A DNA stretch of 64,000 nt from Oscillospiraceae bacterium (GCA_015063325.1 SVUK01000004.1:212665-276664); one strand, 5' to 3'. Counted from the first letter of the stretch, positions 28,533 to 36,251 are shown. Notes: a model not told the origin generated them from the letters alone. Made by a program: numbers and translations.

Positions 28533-29678
28533 ATGGCGGAAAAAAGAGATTTTTACGAGGTCCTGGGCGTTGACAAGTCTGCCGACGCAGGGACCATTAA
28601 ACGTGCCTATTACAAATTGGCAAAAAAATATCACCCCGACGCAAATCCCGGCGACAAAGTTGCCGAGGAAAAGTTCAAAGAGGTGAACGAGGCGTATGAG
28701 GTCCTTTCGGATCCCGACAAGCGCGCCAAATACGACCAGTACGGTCATGCCGCGTTTGATCCGGCAATGGGCGGCGGCGAAGGCGGCGGATTCGGTGGAT
28801 TTGGCGGATTTGGCGATTTTGGAGATTTAGGCGATATTTTGGGCGGAATGTTTGGCAGTGCTTTCGGAGGCGGCAGAAGAAGAAACGGTCCCCAGCAGGG
28901 CGACGATATCGGCGTCAACGTCAGCATTGCATTTGAGGAAGCCGCGTTCGGCGTGAAAAAAGACATTACTTACAATCGCATTTGCCGTTGCCCGGACTGC
29001 AAGGGGAGCGGCGCCGCGCCCGGTACGCAGGCGGAAACCTGCTCGGTTTGCCGCGGCACGGGACAGGTCAAGCGCGTCCAGCGCATGGGTGGGATGGCAT
29101 TTCAGAGTGCCTCCACCTGCGAAGCCTGCCACGGTACGGGGAAAATTATCAAAACGCCTTGTCAAAAGTGCCGCGGAAGCGGTATGATCCGCGAGAGCAA
29201 AAAGCTGACTGTTTCCATTCCTGCCGGAATTGACAACGGCGAGCGGATCGCTTTGCGTGGGCAGGGATGCGACGGAAAAAATGGCGGTCCGACGGGAGAT
29301 TTGATCATTTCGGTTTCGGTCAAGCCGCATTCGGTTTTTGAACGTCATGGGGTAACATTAACCTGCGATGTTCCTTTGACGGTTGCAGAAGCAACGCTGG
29401 GCGCCGAAATTGAAGTGCCCACGCTGGAAGGAAACGTGAAGTACACCATTCCCGAAGGAACGCAATCCGGCACGACCTTCACGCTGCGCGGCAAAGGCAT
29501 TCCGTATATCAATAATTCGAGCCGCCGCGGAGATTTGGTCTTCCGCGCGAACGTGGAAATCCCCAAAGGGTTGAACGAAAAGCAAAAGGCGGCTATGAAA
29601 GCCTTTGCCGACAGTTGCGGTGAGACCAATTACACCAAACACAAAGCCTTTTTCAAAAAAATCTTTGGGCAGAAATGA
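28533..29678 (+). CDS. dnaJ: chaperone protein DnaJ
   Basis: Hsp40 co-chaperone that delivers substrates and stimulates DnaK ATPase. The 381-residue protein has the J domain with YHPDANPG (HPD near residue 33), a Gly/Phe-rich linker (about 75-120), four zinc-binding repeats [24 protein letters not shown] and CQKCRGSG (about 150-220) and the C-terminal substrate domains. I choose ATG 28533, preceded by TTGAGG, over a TTG 12 nt upstream. Confidence 0.97.
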   Translation: MAEKRDFYEVLGVDKSADAGTIKRAYYKLAKKYHPDANPGDKVAEEKFKEVNEAYEVLSDPDKRAKYDQYGHAAFDPAMGGGEGGGFGGFGGFGDFGDLGDILGGMFGSAFGGGRRRNGPQQGDDIGVNVSIAFEEAAFGVKKDITYNRICRCPDCKGSGAAPGTQAETCSVCRGTGQVKRVQRMGGMAFQSASTCEACHGTGKIIKTPCQKCRGSGMIRESKKLTVSIPAGIDNGERIALRGQGCDGKNGGPTGDLIISVSVKPHSVFERHGVTLTCDVPLTVAEATLGAEIEVPTLEGNVKYTIPEGTQSGTTFTLRGKGIPYINNSSRRGDLVFRANVEIPKGLNEKQKAAMKAFADSCGETNYTKHKAFFKKIFGQK

Positions 29679-29686
29679 GGAAATCG

Positions 29687-30637
29687 ATGGATCAAGATTA
29701 TCTTTGCGGTGATTACGGAACGGTGACCGACTGGACGCAGATCCGCGTGACGGTGCCGCTTTCGGAACTGGATCGTCTGACGGCGATTATGAGTATGGTT
29801 TCCAACAACCTGCAGATTGAAGATTACAGCGACATTGATCTGAAAACCTGTTATGGAGACCTGATCGACGAGTCCATTCTCAACGCCGACAAGACAATCG
29901 CCTCGGTCTCGGTCTATCTGCCGGCGGAGCGGAGCGTTCCCGAATGTTTGGCATTCCTGCGCGAACGGTTTGCCGCGGACGGTCTGAATCCTACCAAAAC
30001 TGAAGTGGTGGGTGTGAAAGAAGAGGATTGGGCAAATGCTTGGAAAGCCTACTACAAACCCATTCGCGTGGGCAAACGGCTTGTCATTGTTCCTGCATGG
30101 GAAAAATATGAGGCGAAAGCAGACGACCTGATCGTTCGTATGGATCCCGGCATGGCATTCGGGACCGGTACGCACGAGACAACGCGCTTGATTATCGGTC
30201 TTTTGGAATCCTATACCAAACCCGGCTGCAAAATGCTTGATGTGGGGACGGGAAGCGGTATTTTGGCAATTTGCGCTTCCAAGCTCGGCGCCGGTGAGTG
30301 TTTTGCCTACGATATTGACCCGATGGCGGTGCGCGTTGCCACCGAAAACGTGAAAGACAGCGGACTTTCCAACATTCATTGCGGACAGTCCGATCTGCTC
30401 AAAGGTGTTCAAAAACAACACTACGATTTGATTTGCGCCAATCTCGTTGCCGACATCATTATTCGTATGATCCCCGACCTTTCGCCACTGATGGACGAGA
30501 AAACGGTTCTGCTTGCTTCCGGTATTATCAACGAGCGCGCCGACGATGTAAAAGAATGTTTTGCCCAATACGGCTATCGTGTAATCGATCAACCGACTGA
30601 GAACGGTTGGTGCGCGCTCGCCGTTCAAAAAGCGTAA
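29687..30637 (+). CDS. prmA: ribosomal protein L11 methyltransferase
   Basis: SAM-dependent enzyme that methylates L11. The 316-residue protein has an N-terminal recognition domain and the methyltransferase domain with DPGMAFGTGTHETTRL near residue 155, LDVGTGSGILAI near 185 and DLICANLVADII near 250. ATG 29687 has GAGG at normal distance; an ATG 12 nt earlier overlaps the dnaJ stop and is an alternative. Linkage to dnaJ is common. A strong terminator closes the operon. Confidence 0.94.
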   Translation: MDQDYLCGDYGTVTDWTQIRVTVPLSELDRLTAIMSMVSNNLQIEDYSDIDLKTCYGDLIDESILNADKTIASVSVYLPAERSVPECLAFLRERFAADGLNPTKTEVVGVKEEDWANAWKAYYKPIRVGKRLVIVPAWEKYEAKADDLIVRMDPGMAFGTGTHETTRLIIGLLESYTKPGCKMLDVGTGSGILAICASKLGAGECFAYDIDPMAVRVATENVKDSGLSNIHCGQSDLLKGVQKQHYDLICANLVADIIIRMIPDLSPLMDEKTVLLASGIINERADDVKECFAQYGYRVIDQPTENGWCALAVQKA

Positions 30638-30663
30638 AATCTGTACCATGTCACCTTGAATGA

Positions 30664-30704
30664 AAAAATCGGGCGCTTGCTCATTGAGCAAGCGCCCGAT
30701 TTTT
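30664..30704 (+). terminator. terminator after prmA
   Basis: A near-perfect stem of about 20 bp (AAAAATCGGGCGCTTGCTCA and its complement), with the 3' arm ending in TTTTT. It lies just outside the integrated element. Confidence 0.9.
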
Positions 30705-30721
30705 ATTTGGGAATTGATCTG

Positions 30722-30819
30722 TTTTATTTTTGCAGTGCTTCCTGAACGGCAACTGCAACCGCAACCGTCATACCAACCATCGGGTTGTTTCCGGCACCGA
30801 TCAGACCCATCATTTCCAC
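30722..30819. repeat. left attachment site, 98-bp direct repeat (attL)
   Basis: These 98 bp are identical to 39938-40035. They encode, on the minus strand, the last 32 residues of the GGGtGRT protein and its stop, detached from the rest of the gene. This is presumably the original chromosomal gene end, displaced when the element entered. Confidence 0.93.
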
Positions 30820-30944
30820 ATAAGGGCTAAAAAAATGCTTCAAAACAGTGATTTTACGCATGTTTGAACACATCATTTGATGTATCTCTTGCACACATTA
30901 TATCATCTAAAAATCAAAATGTCAAGAACATATAACAACTTCTT

Positions 30945-31008
30945 AACGACTTTGAATCATCTTTCTAACAACTTTGAATCATCTTTCTAACATCTTTTTA
31001 ACATCTTT
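30945..31008. repeat. 22-bp tandem repeats inside the left end, possible integrase arm sites
   Basis: Units 30945-30966 and 30967-30988 (AACRACTTTGAATCATCTTTCT) are followed by two AACATCTTT copies (30989-30997, 31000-31008). The complement AAAGATGTT recurs at 39848-39856 near the right end. Repeats near both ends are what arm-type recombinase sites look like; this is inference. Confidence 0.5.
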
Positions 31009-31018
31009 GAAAGCAAGG

Positions 31019-31056
31019 AAGCGACAACCGCTTTGTTTCGGCTGTCGCTTCTCTTT
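31019..31056. terminator. hairpin downstream of the WYL gene
   Basis: Stem GAAGCGACAACCG with CGGCTGTCGCTTC. The T-run follows on the plus strand (TCTTTTTATT), while the neighbouring gene ends from the minus side, so the hairpin may serve both directions or only block incoming plus-strand transcripts. Confidence 0.55.
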
Positions 31057-32163
31057 TTATTTGCTGTATAGACCATAGATTTTTCCAACATAAGCGGAAA
31101 ACTTTTCTTTTACGCTCTGCGGCTCTAATATTTTTGCTTTGTTTCCAAATCCGCAAAGCCATCCAAAGAACTGATTGCTAACCTCAATTTGAGTAGTCAC
31201 CGAAAAATGTTTTTCATCAGTCTTTTTATAAATGGATTCTTTAACGCCAAATCGCTCAATAACAGTATCGAGGAGCGGATTGATAAATTGAATGGTGACA
31301 TGTTCTTTTTCGCCGCTAAACATGGAAAAAACGCGCTGTGCATAGTTTGTCAGATCAATCTTGGCGAAAACTTCCTCACCTTCTCGCGGCTCTCCTGTCG
31401 CTTTTACGCCTTTCATTCTGTCAACTCTGTATGTCCGCAATTGCTTTGATTGATCGTCAAAAGCGATCAAATAGTAATTGCCGTCATTGATCAACAATTT
31501 GAAAGGACTGACAACATACCTTTCGCCGCCGCGCTTTTCAACCTGTTGTTTCACATCTTGAATTGTGTATTTCAAATACTTGAAACTGATCTTTTCAGGA
31601 ATATGTCTGCGCCCGTCGATCATCAGTTTCATGGCATCATTGATTGTATTTACAATGTAAAATGTAGATGTATTTGCGGTTCTGGTTCTATCCATCAAAA
31701 AGGCATCGTGCTTGATTTTCTCGCTTTGTGCCTCGCTGACAAAATCGCCCAAAACATCAATCATATTCTTTGCGCGCTTCTCGTCAATGAATTTCGCCGC
31801 ATATACGCTTTCTGCGATCAGACGAATGTCTTCAAGATTATACCGACGCTGGCGCACATAAAAGCCTTTGAGTGACGGATCATAAACCACCACCGCCATT
31901 TCGCTGTCCTCGGCAAGTACTTCATCTGCTTCGTCAATTGTGCTGTCGTTTTCCCACAAATAGACTGCTCTGTTGATCTCCTGTATGTCTTTATAAATGG
32001 AGCGGCGCTCTGCGGAAATTCCGACTTCCTGTAAATAACCAACGATCTCTGAAGCAGAAACGGCATGATCCTCGTCGGAATGCTTTAACAAGTATTGATA
32101 TACAAGAAAAGGCTTGAGTTTTTGATCGTTTTTTCGCCCTTTGCCGACAAATTCATCTAACAT
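31057..32163 (-). CDS. WYL-domain transcriptional regulator
   Basis: A 368-residue protein with an N-terminal helix-turn-helix (about residues 10-70: KPFLVYQYLLKH, ASEIVGYL, ERRSIYKDIQEIN), a central WYL domain (about 155-235, SPFKLLINDGNYYLIAFDD, then RTYRVDRMKGV) and a C-terminal WCX-like extension. WYL proteins sense ligands, often nucleic acids, and are frequent on mobile and defence islands. ATG 32163 has a GGTGGTG ribosome-binding site. It is divergent from the structured leader and lipoprotein genes, which are therefore its likely targets (inference). Confidence 0.85.
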   Translation of the reverse strand: MLDEFVGKGRKNDQKLKPFLVYQYLLKHSDEDHAVSASEIVGYLQEVGISAERRSIYKDIQEINRAVYLWENDSTIDEADEVLAEDSEMAVVVYDPSLKGFYVRQRRYNLEDIRLIAESVYAAKFIDEKRAKNMIDVLGDFVSEAQSEKIKHDAFLMDRTRTANTSTFYIVNTINDAMKLMIDGRRHIPEKISFKYLKYTIQDVKQQVEKRGGERYVVSPFKLLINDGNYYLIAFDDQSKQLRTYRVDRMKGVKATGEPREGEEVFAKIDLTNYAQRVFSMFSGEKEHVTIQFINPLLDTVIERFGVKESIYKKTDEKHFSVTTQIEVSNQFFGWLCGFGNKAKILEPQSVKEKFSAYVGKIYGLYSK

Positions 32164-32232
32164 TTTAATCACCACCGCTTTGATTTTACTATAAAAATAG
32201 AAAAATAGCAAGAGAAAATATCAAAAACTTTG

Positions 32233-32261
32233 TTGACAAACGGCGAAAAATATGGTAACAT
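32233..32261 (+). promoter_or_regulatory. promoter of the lipoprotein leader RNA
   Basis: TTGACA at 32233-32238, 17-bp spacer, TAACAT at 32256-32261. A start 7 nt after the -10 box would fall exactly on the first base of the outer stem at 32268. Confidence 0.75.
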
Positions 32262-32267
32262 AATTAT

Positions 32268-32474
32268 GCCAAACAAAAAACAAATAACGATGATAAGGGA
32301 TAGTCCTTTTTTGCGGATGAATCTCTGTTTTTTCGCGCATAACAGAAGCTGGATACGGCAAAACCGCAAATCCCGGCTTCTGTTATGTGGACTTCCCATA
32401 ATCGTTGTTTTTTGTTTGGCGACAATTGGGGTTTGCGTTTTTCGGTGCGCTGACTTCAGTTGGCGCACTTTTTT
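32268..32474 (+). ncRNA. structured leader RNA or independent small RNA
   Basis: Outer arms GCCAAACAAAAAACAA (32268-32283) and the complement (32405-32420) pair over 16 bp, with four more pairs after a bulge. Inside is a hairpin with 12-bp arms CATAACAGAAGC (32338-32349) and GCTTCTGTTATG (32376-32387), continued by GGAT/ATCC and CGG/CCG. An intrinsic terminator follows at 32445-32474, before the lipoprotein ATG. This is the layout of a riboswitch-type attenuator or of a stand-alone RNA. I do not recognise the family. Confidence 0.6.
32445..32474 (+). terminator. intrinsic terminator upstream of the first lipoprotein
   Basis: Stem GTGCGCTGACT (32445-32455) with AGTTGGCGCAC (32458-32468), including two G-U pairs, then TTTTTT. 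It lies 35 bp before the start codon. Confidence 0.75.
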
Positions 32475-32509
32475 ATTTGCCGAAAAAAATCAAAAAGGAG
32501 AAAAGCAAA

Positions 32510-33478
32510 ATGAAACGCACCATCGCACTACTTCTCGTCTTAGTCACACTTTTATCACTCGTCGCTTGCGGCTCACCGTCAACCATTGACAACAATCAAA
32601 CGCAACACACCCATTCGTTTGGTGAATGGGCAATAACAAAGAATGCAACCTGCACAGAAGCCGGTAAACAGGAAAGATACTGTTCGTGCGGTGAAAAACA
32701 AACTCAAACGATTGCTGCAACGGGACACAGCAAAGAACTTGATTATAATACCGTTATGGCAACATGTACTGAAAACGGTTCTATGATCGGTTCCTGCAAA
32801 TTCTGCGGAGAAGTTCTTGAAACAACTGTGTTACCGGCATGCCACGTATATGATCCTATCAATTGGTCTAATAATGAAAATGATTGGAATTGGATGATTG
32901 TAAAAGAAGCAACCTGCACAGAAGAAGGCGAAAAGAAAATAGCGTGCGTTGAATGTGGTAATGAGTTAACCAGAACGATCCCTGCTATGGGTCACAATTG
33001 GAAGGAAGCAACCTGTACAGAACCCAAAAAGTGTACTGTATGCGGAATTACGGATGGCGAGGCAGCGGGGCACGTGTTTGTGAATTGCGTTTGCCTCAGA
33101 TGCAATGAAAAACTCGGTCTTGTTGTTAATATGACAGACTTTTCGAGTTCTAATACTTTAAATGATGTCGATTCAATATATGCAATAGGAAACGACAATT
33201 TTATTATTGCAGTTTATGAATCGTCATTCTTGTACCTAGGCGCAACTTCCAAGCAGAAAGCCAAATGGTATATTACTTTGAAATGTCAACAACTTGAGGG
33301 AGATTATTGCAGTATTATAGCAAAGTTATATTCTAAGAAAACGGGTGAATTGATATATAGTCAGACGTATTTCAAAAATGGGTTTACAAAAGGGGATAAT
33401 TACACTATCGTTATAAGTCAAGAGATTTCATCATTTTCAGCAAGAGGAGATTTTGACCTTATCCTCTCGTATTATTAA
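32510..33478 (+). CDS. lipoprotein with repeated Cys-pair modules
   Basis: A 322-residue protein with a lipoprotein signal (MKRTIALLLVLVTLLSLVACG, lipobox LVAC near residue 19), so it is anchored outside the membrane. Residues about 30-200 hold four repeats, each with TCTE-type start, a CxxC or CxC pair and a closing GH or CH (CSCGEK...GHS, CKFCGE...CH, CVECGNE...GH, CTVCG...GH), resembling extracellular zinc-ribbon-like repeats seen in clostridial surface proteins. The C-terminal 110 residues are beta-rich and unrecognised. AAAAGGAG supports ATG 32510. Function unknown; element cargo. Confidence 0.75.
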   Translation: MKRTIALLLVLVTLLSLVACGSPSTIDNNQTQHTHSFGEWAITKNATCTEAGKQERYCSCGEKQTQTIAATGHSKELDYNTVMATCTENGSMIGSCKFCGEVLETTVLPACHVYDPINWSNNENDWNWMIVKEATCTEEGEKKIACVECGNELTRTIPAMGHNWKEATCTEPKKCTVCGITDGEAAGHVFVNCVCLRCNEKLGLVVNMTDFSSSNTLNDVDSIYAIGNDNFIIAVYESSFLYLGATSKQKAKWYITLKCQQLEGDYCSIIAKLYSKKTGELIYSQTYFKNGFTKGDNYTIVISQEISSFSARGDFDLILSYY

Positions 33479-33520
33479 TAAATTTTTGGTAGAATTATAG
33501 TTATGAAAAGGTAAATGATT

Positions 33521-33991
33521 ATGAAAAGAATACTGATTATATTATTAGTTGTCGCTATGTTATTAGTATCGTCTTGCTCAGCGCCGAATAATAAAGAATC
33601 AAATAATAGTAATAAAGAAACGATAGAGATCACCGCTGACAATTTCCAAGATTACTTTTATTCGGACGTTTATGGTGATATAAAAACGAATACATCCGCT
33701 ATTGGCACCACATATTTTGTTAACACCATCCATTTATCCTTCGATCTGAAGCAAACCGCCGGAATAAATAATGTGACTGTAAAAGGTAGAATAGACCTAA
33801 AAGTATCACGCACTCATTTGCTTTATAGTGAAGGTAAACTTCCGTTGTATTTTACCGTAAATATTCCTGCAAGCGGACACGGAGAGACAACACTTTATTT
33901 TCAGCATGGAACTGGAGCATATGGAGGATATACTATGAAAGACTTTTATATCACGATTGAGAGTGCAACTGGAACAATAATTATTTATTAG
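33521..33991 (+). CDS. small putative lipoprotein
   Basis: A 156-residue protein with a lipoprotein signal (lipobox VSSC near residue 19), an Asn/Ser-rich linker and a C-terminal beta-rich domain of about 110 residues that I do not recognise. AAAGG 9 nt before ATG 33521 favours this start over an ATG 6 nt earlier. It lies 42 bp after the Cys-repeat lipoprotein and probably shares its mRNA. It ends in TAG, the only element gene to do so; the next in-frame stop (TAA) comes seven codons later. Confidence 0.7.
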   Translation: MKRILIILLVVAMLLVSSCSAPNNKESNNSNKETIEITADNFQDYFYSDVYGDIKTNTSAIGTTYFVNTIHLSFDLKQTAGINNVTVKGRIDLKVSRTHLLYSEGKLPLYFTVNIPASGHGETTLYFQHGTGAYGGYTMKDFYITIESATGTIIIY

Positions 33992-34018
33992 GACTGCAAA
34001 AAGATGCTGTAAAACAGT

Positions 34019-34050
34019 ATTGGCGGATGCCTCTCGCGTCCGCCAATTTT
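34019..34050 (+). terminator. terminator after the lipoprotein genes
   Basis: Stem ATTGGCGGA (34019-34027) with TCCGCCAAT (34039-34047) followed by TTTT. It also separates the lipoproteins from the convergent serine recombinase gene. Confidence 0.8.
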
Positions 34051-34634
34051 CATTTCATCATGCTGCAATATTTGTAAATCGTCGTTCTGCTCATACCGCA
34101 GACGCGCGCGAATTCACTCAGGTTCAATTGACCATTCTTGTATGAAGGATAGTGCCGATAGAAAATCTGTGGAATATCGTCTGCCGTCGCTTTTGGTCTG
34201 CCGATCTGCGCGCCCTTCGCCTTTGCGTTTGCCATACCTGAGCGAACACGCTGACGAATGATTCTGAGTTCCAATTCTGCAAAAACGCCTGACATCTGTA
34301 TAAAAGCGTTTGTCATGGGATCAATTTCCCCTTTGGTGCAATCAACCGTCAGACTGCCGACGATTACAAGGCACAACTGCTTTTGCCTGACATTTTCGAT
34401 AATGTCGCATAATTGCTTTGTACTGCGCGCAAGTCTTGAAACTTCAAGCGTAATAATGGTGTCGCCTGAATGTGCATTTTCAAGAAGAGACGAAAGCCGC
34501 TCTTTTACCGCCGCGTCGCCATGCTCATATTCAAAATAAATCTCCTGCGCGCCTGCCGCTTTTAATTCCCTGATCTGCCTGTTTACATCTTGCTTATCTT
34601 CGCTTGTGGAACATCTTGCATAGCCATATATCAT
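34050..34634 (-). CDS. serine recombinase (resolvase/invertase family)
   Basis: A 194-residue small serine recombinase. The catalytic N-terminal domain shows YARCSTSEDKQD near residue 4 (nucleophile Ser in CSTS), the conserved arginine regions EVSRLARST near 67 and AELELRIIRQRVRSG near 118, and a C-terminal helix-turn-helix (LSEFARVCGMSRTTIYKYC). Such enzymes resolve dimers or invert segments. ATG 34634 has AAAGGAG upstream; a longer frame lacks such a site. A hairpin separates it from the SprT-like gene. Confidence 0.9.
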   Translation of the reverse strand: MIYGYARCSTSEDKQDVNRQIRELKAAGAQEIYFEYEHGDAAVKERLSSLLENAHSGDTIITLEVSRLARSTKQLCDIIENVRQKQLCLVIVGSLTVDCTKGEIDPMTNAFIQMSGVFAELELRIIRQRVRSGMANAKAKGAQIGRPKATADDIPQIFYRHYPSYKNGQLNLSEFARVCGMSRTTIYKYCSMMK

Positions 34635-34658
34635 TTTTCTTTCACTCCTTTCTTTTGT

Positions 34659-34691
34659 CGGCGGCAGAGGCTTTTCCGCCATCTGCCGCCG
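34659..34691. terminator. hairpin between SprT-like and recombinase genes
   Basis: Perfect 10-bp stem CGGCGGCAGA (34659-34668) with TCTGCCGCCG (34682-34691), 13-nt loop. There is no clear T-run on the minus strand, so it may attenuate or stabilise mRNA rather than terminate. Confidence 0.5.
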
Positions 34692-34698
34692 CTTTTCT

Positions 34699-35343
34699 TT
34701 AAGCAGTTACCACCATTTGCGTTTCGCAATCCATACAAGCAATGCGCACCATTCTCGTCGCCCTGACGCTCATCCCACAACAGGGGCAGATATATTTCCT
34801 TGTGCTGGAAGGTTTCGGCGCGACGCCATCTGCGCCGTTGTGCGTCCCTGTGCCGCCGATTGCAAAGCCGCTCTGCTCATTTCTGTTTATCAGAATGTTG
34901 GTAAGCCCTTTTTCAATCACAAAATCAAGCAGTTCTTCATTTGGTTCTGTGTGCGCCCATCCATGCTTTTCGCTGTGCTTTACAATCAAGCCCCTTTCCT
35001 CTGCGGCGCGCTTGAATCTGCCATTGTGATATGTGCCGCCGCGTGAACAGTCCTGAACGCCATTTTCATAATTGAAATAGTGGATCATTTCATGGAGCAG
35101 TGTTGCAACCACTTCTTCAATTGGTCTTGCAAGCGTCCCTGCGCCAATGTTGATTTCATGTGTGCCGCCGATTTTTGAAATCCATGTGTCAGCCCTCAAA
35201 CTAAAATGCCCATAGGCTTTGGGGGTGCTTTGAATTGTGATGGTTGGTCTTGAAAGTGTACCTTCAAAAAAGTGCTGATTCAAAAGATCGAAAATCTTGT
35301 TCAAATAACCTGCCACTCTGTTATAACTTGTCAATTCTTTCAT
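34699..35343 (-). CDS. SprT-like zinc metalloprotease-fold protein
   Basis: A 214-residue SprT-like protein, related in fold to the DNA-protein crosslink protease Spartan. The zinc motif LHEMIHYFN lies near residue 86 and a further histidine in GGTYHNGRF near 105 would complete the site. The C-terminus adds a zinc ribbon with ICPCCGMSV and IACMDCETQ (about 180-210). Such proteins are common on clostridial integrative elements and phages; a role in removing proteins from DNA or in element replication is inferred. Confidence 0.8.
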   Translation of the reverse strand: MKELTSYNRVAGYLNKIFDLLNQHFFEGTLSRPTITIQSTPKAYGHFSLRADTWISKIGGTHEINIGAGTLARPIEEVVATLLHEMIHYFNYENGVQDCSRGGTYHNGRFKRAAEERGLIVKHSEKHGWAHTEPNEELLDFVIEKGLTNILINRNEQSGFAIGGTGTHNGADGVAPKPSSTRKYICPCCGMSVRATRMVRIACMDCETQMVVTA

Positions 35344-35371
35344 TTTCTTTTTTCTCCTTCTTGACTTTTGG

Positions 35372-35403
35372 GAGTGGGCATGTTATACTTTTCATGCCCA
35401 CTC
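35372..35403. other. perfect hairpin in the SprT-like 5' leader
   Basis: GAGTGGGCATG (35372-35382) and CATGCCCACTC (35393-35403) form an 11-bp stem with a 10-nt loop, 30 bp upstream of the SprT-like start. No T-run follows on the minus strand. Confidence 0.6.
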
Positions 35404-35467
35404 TTGACTGTTTGGGTAAGTCTCTTTTCCTTTCTGCTTTGGTCGGCGATTTGGAAAAGGGGCTTTT

Positions 35468-35743
35468 TTATGAGATACTGAAACGCTTGCTTGCCACCTG
35501 CTTGGTGTACTCTTTGTAAAGTTGGGCGTATTCCTTTTTGAATGCTGTACTGTCGAAGCGATTGGAAAGCACTGAAGTCCATCTGACGATGTAAGCGCCG
35601 CACTGCATTTCCTCAGTTTCTCTTGCAAGCATTTCTGCCTTGATGTCGTCGCGCAGTGTTTCAACCTGTTCTTGCGCTTCTTCAAGAAGTGCTTCCCATT
35701 CTTTCAACTGTTCGACTTTTGCTGTGATTTCATTTTGTGACAT
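35468..35743 (-). CDS. small coiled-coil protein, unknown function
   Basis: A 91-residue protein. Residues about 8-45 are glutamate-rich and predicted coiled coil; the rest is basic and aromatic (YIVRWTSVLSNRFDSTAFKKEYAQLYKEYT). This layout is seen in small early proteins of clostridial phages and integrative elements, but I cannot name a function. It is transcribed from a consensus promoter overlapped by an XRE operator and is followed by the SprT-like and serine recombinase genes. Confidence 0.7.
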   Translation of the reverse strand: MSQNEITAKVEQLKEWEALLEEAQEQVETLRDDIKAEMLARETEEMQCGAYIVRWTSVLSNRFDSTAFKKEYAQLYKEYTKQVASKRFSIS

Positions 35744-35793
35744 TTTCTTTTTCCTTTCTTTGTGTGGGGTTCTTGCCCCCTTCCACTATAACC

Positions 35794-35822
35794 ATTATAC
35801 ACTAAAATTCGTGTATTGTCAA
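35794..35822 (-). promoter_or_regulatory. leftward consensus promoter
   Basis: Minus strand TTGACA (35822-35817), 17-bp spacer, TATAAT (35799-35794). Operator 1 lies inside the spacer, so bound repressor would block RNA polymerase. Confidence 0.8.
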
Positions 35823-35884
35823 TTGGCAACATACACGAATTTTCGTGTCTGTTTTTGTGCAAATTGTACACTTGTTTTCGTGTA
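35798..35884. promoter_or_regulatory. three 18-bp operators for the XRE repressor
   Basis: O1 TACACTAAAATTCGTGTA (35798-35815), O2 TACACGAATTTTCGTGTC (35832-35849) and O3 TACACTTGTTTTCGTGTA (35867-35884) are imperfect palindromes 34 and 35 bp apart. O1 sits in the leftward promoter and O3 over the -35 box of the rightward one. This is the layout of a phage-type repressor switch. Confidence 0.8.
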
Positions 35885-35900
35885 TAATATGTGATATAAT
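35872..35900 (+). promoter_or_regulatory. rightward promoter of the XRE gene
   Basis: TTGTTT (35872-35877), 17-bp spacer, TATAAT (35895-35900). The -35 box overlaps operator 3, implying autoregulation. Confidence 0.65.
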
Positions 35901-35924
35901 GGTAGATTGAAAGAAGGTGAAAAA

Positions 35925-36134
35925 ATGTCGCTACAATATAAGATCAATATTTTGGAAGCCCTCAAAGAAAAAGGCGTTACAACCTACACACTGCGCAAGG
36001 AAAAAGCATTGAGTGAATCAACCATTCAAAAACTGCGCAACGGCGACGGCGTATCATGGGAAAACCTTGAAACTATCTGCCGCTTGCTTGAATGCGATAT
36101 TTCTGACATTCTGATTTACAGAAAAGACAATTGA
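35925..36134 (+). CDS. XRE/Cro-family repressor
   Basis: A 69-residue protein made almost only of a Cro/C1-type helix-turn-helix: TTYTLRKEKALSESTIQKLRNG with the recognition helix near residues 28-38 and ENLETICRLLECDISDIL after it. ATG 35925 follows AAGGTG. It faces away from the early leftward genes and has three operators in the shared control region, so it is most likely the master repressor of the element (inference). Confidence 0.88.
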   Translation: MSLQYKINILEALKEKGVTTYTLRKEKALSESTIQKLRNGDGVSWENLETICRLLECDISDILIYRKDN

Positions 36135-36219
36135 CTGTTCACAAAAAGGCGCGCAGAATTTCCTGAACAAAAAACGCCTGTTTTATGCCTCTTTTCTGCG
36201 CTTTCTGCATTTCAGAAAA

Positions 36220-36251
36220 GTGTTCAGAAAAACAACTGTTTTTCTGAACAC
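36220..36251. repeat. perfect 14-bp inverted repeat
   Basis: GTGTTCAGAAAAAC (36220-36233) and its complement (36238-36251) around AACT, in the 280-bp gap after the XRE gene. No T-run follows. It could be a protein-binding or origin-type site. The rest of the gap is A+T-rich with no reading frame. Confidence 0.7.

Noticed and set aside
30722-30819. Second, truncated GGGtGRT gene
   Set aside because: It is only the last 32 codons with no start or ribosome-binding site, and is better explained as the displaced gene end at attL.
30820-31056. Suppressor tRNA gene within the element
   Set aside because: I looked for a cloverleaf with a CTA anticodon here and in the other element gaps and saw none; a proper tRNA scan of the whole genome is still needed.
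32268-32474. Retron-type non-coding RNA
   Set aside because: The closed stem architecture is suggestive, but no reverse transcriptase gene lies anywhere in the element.
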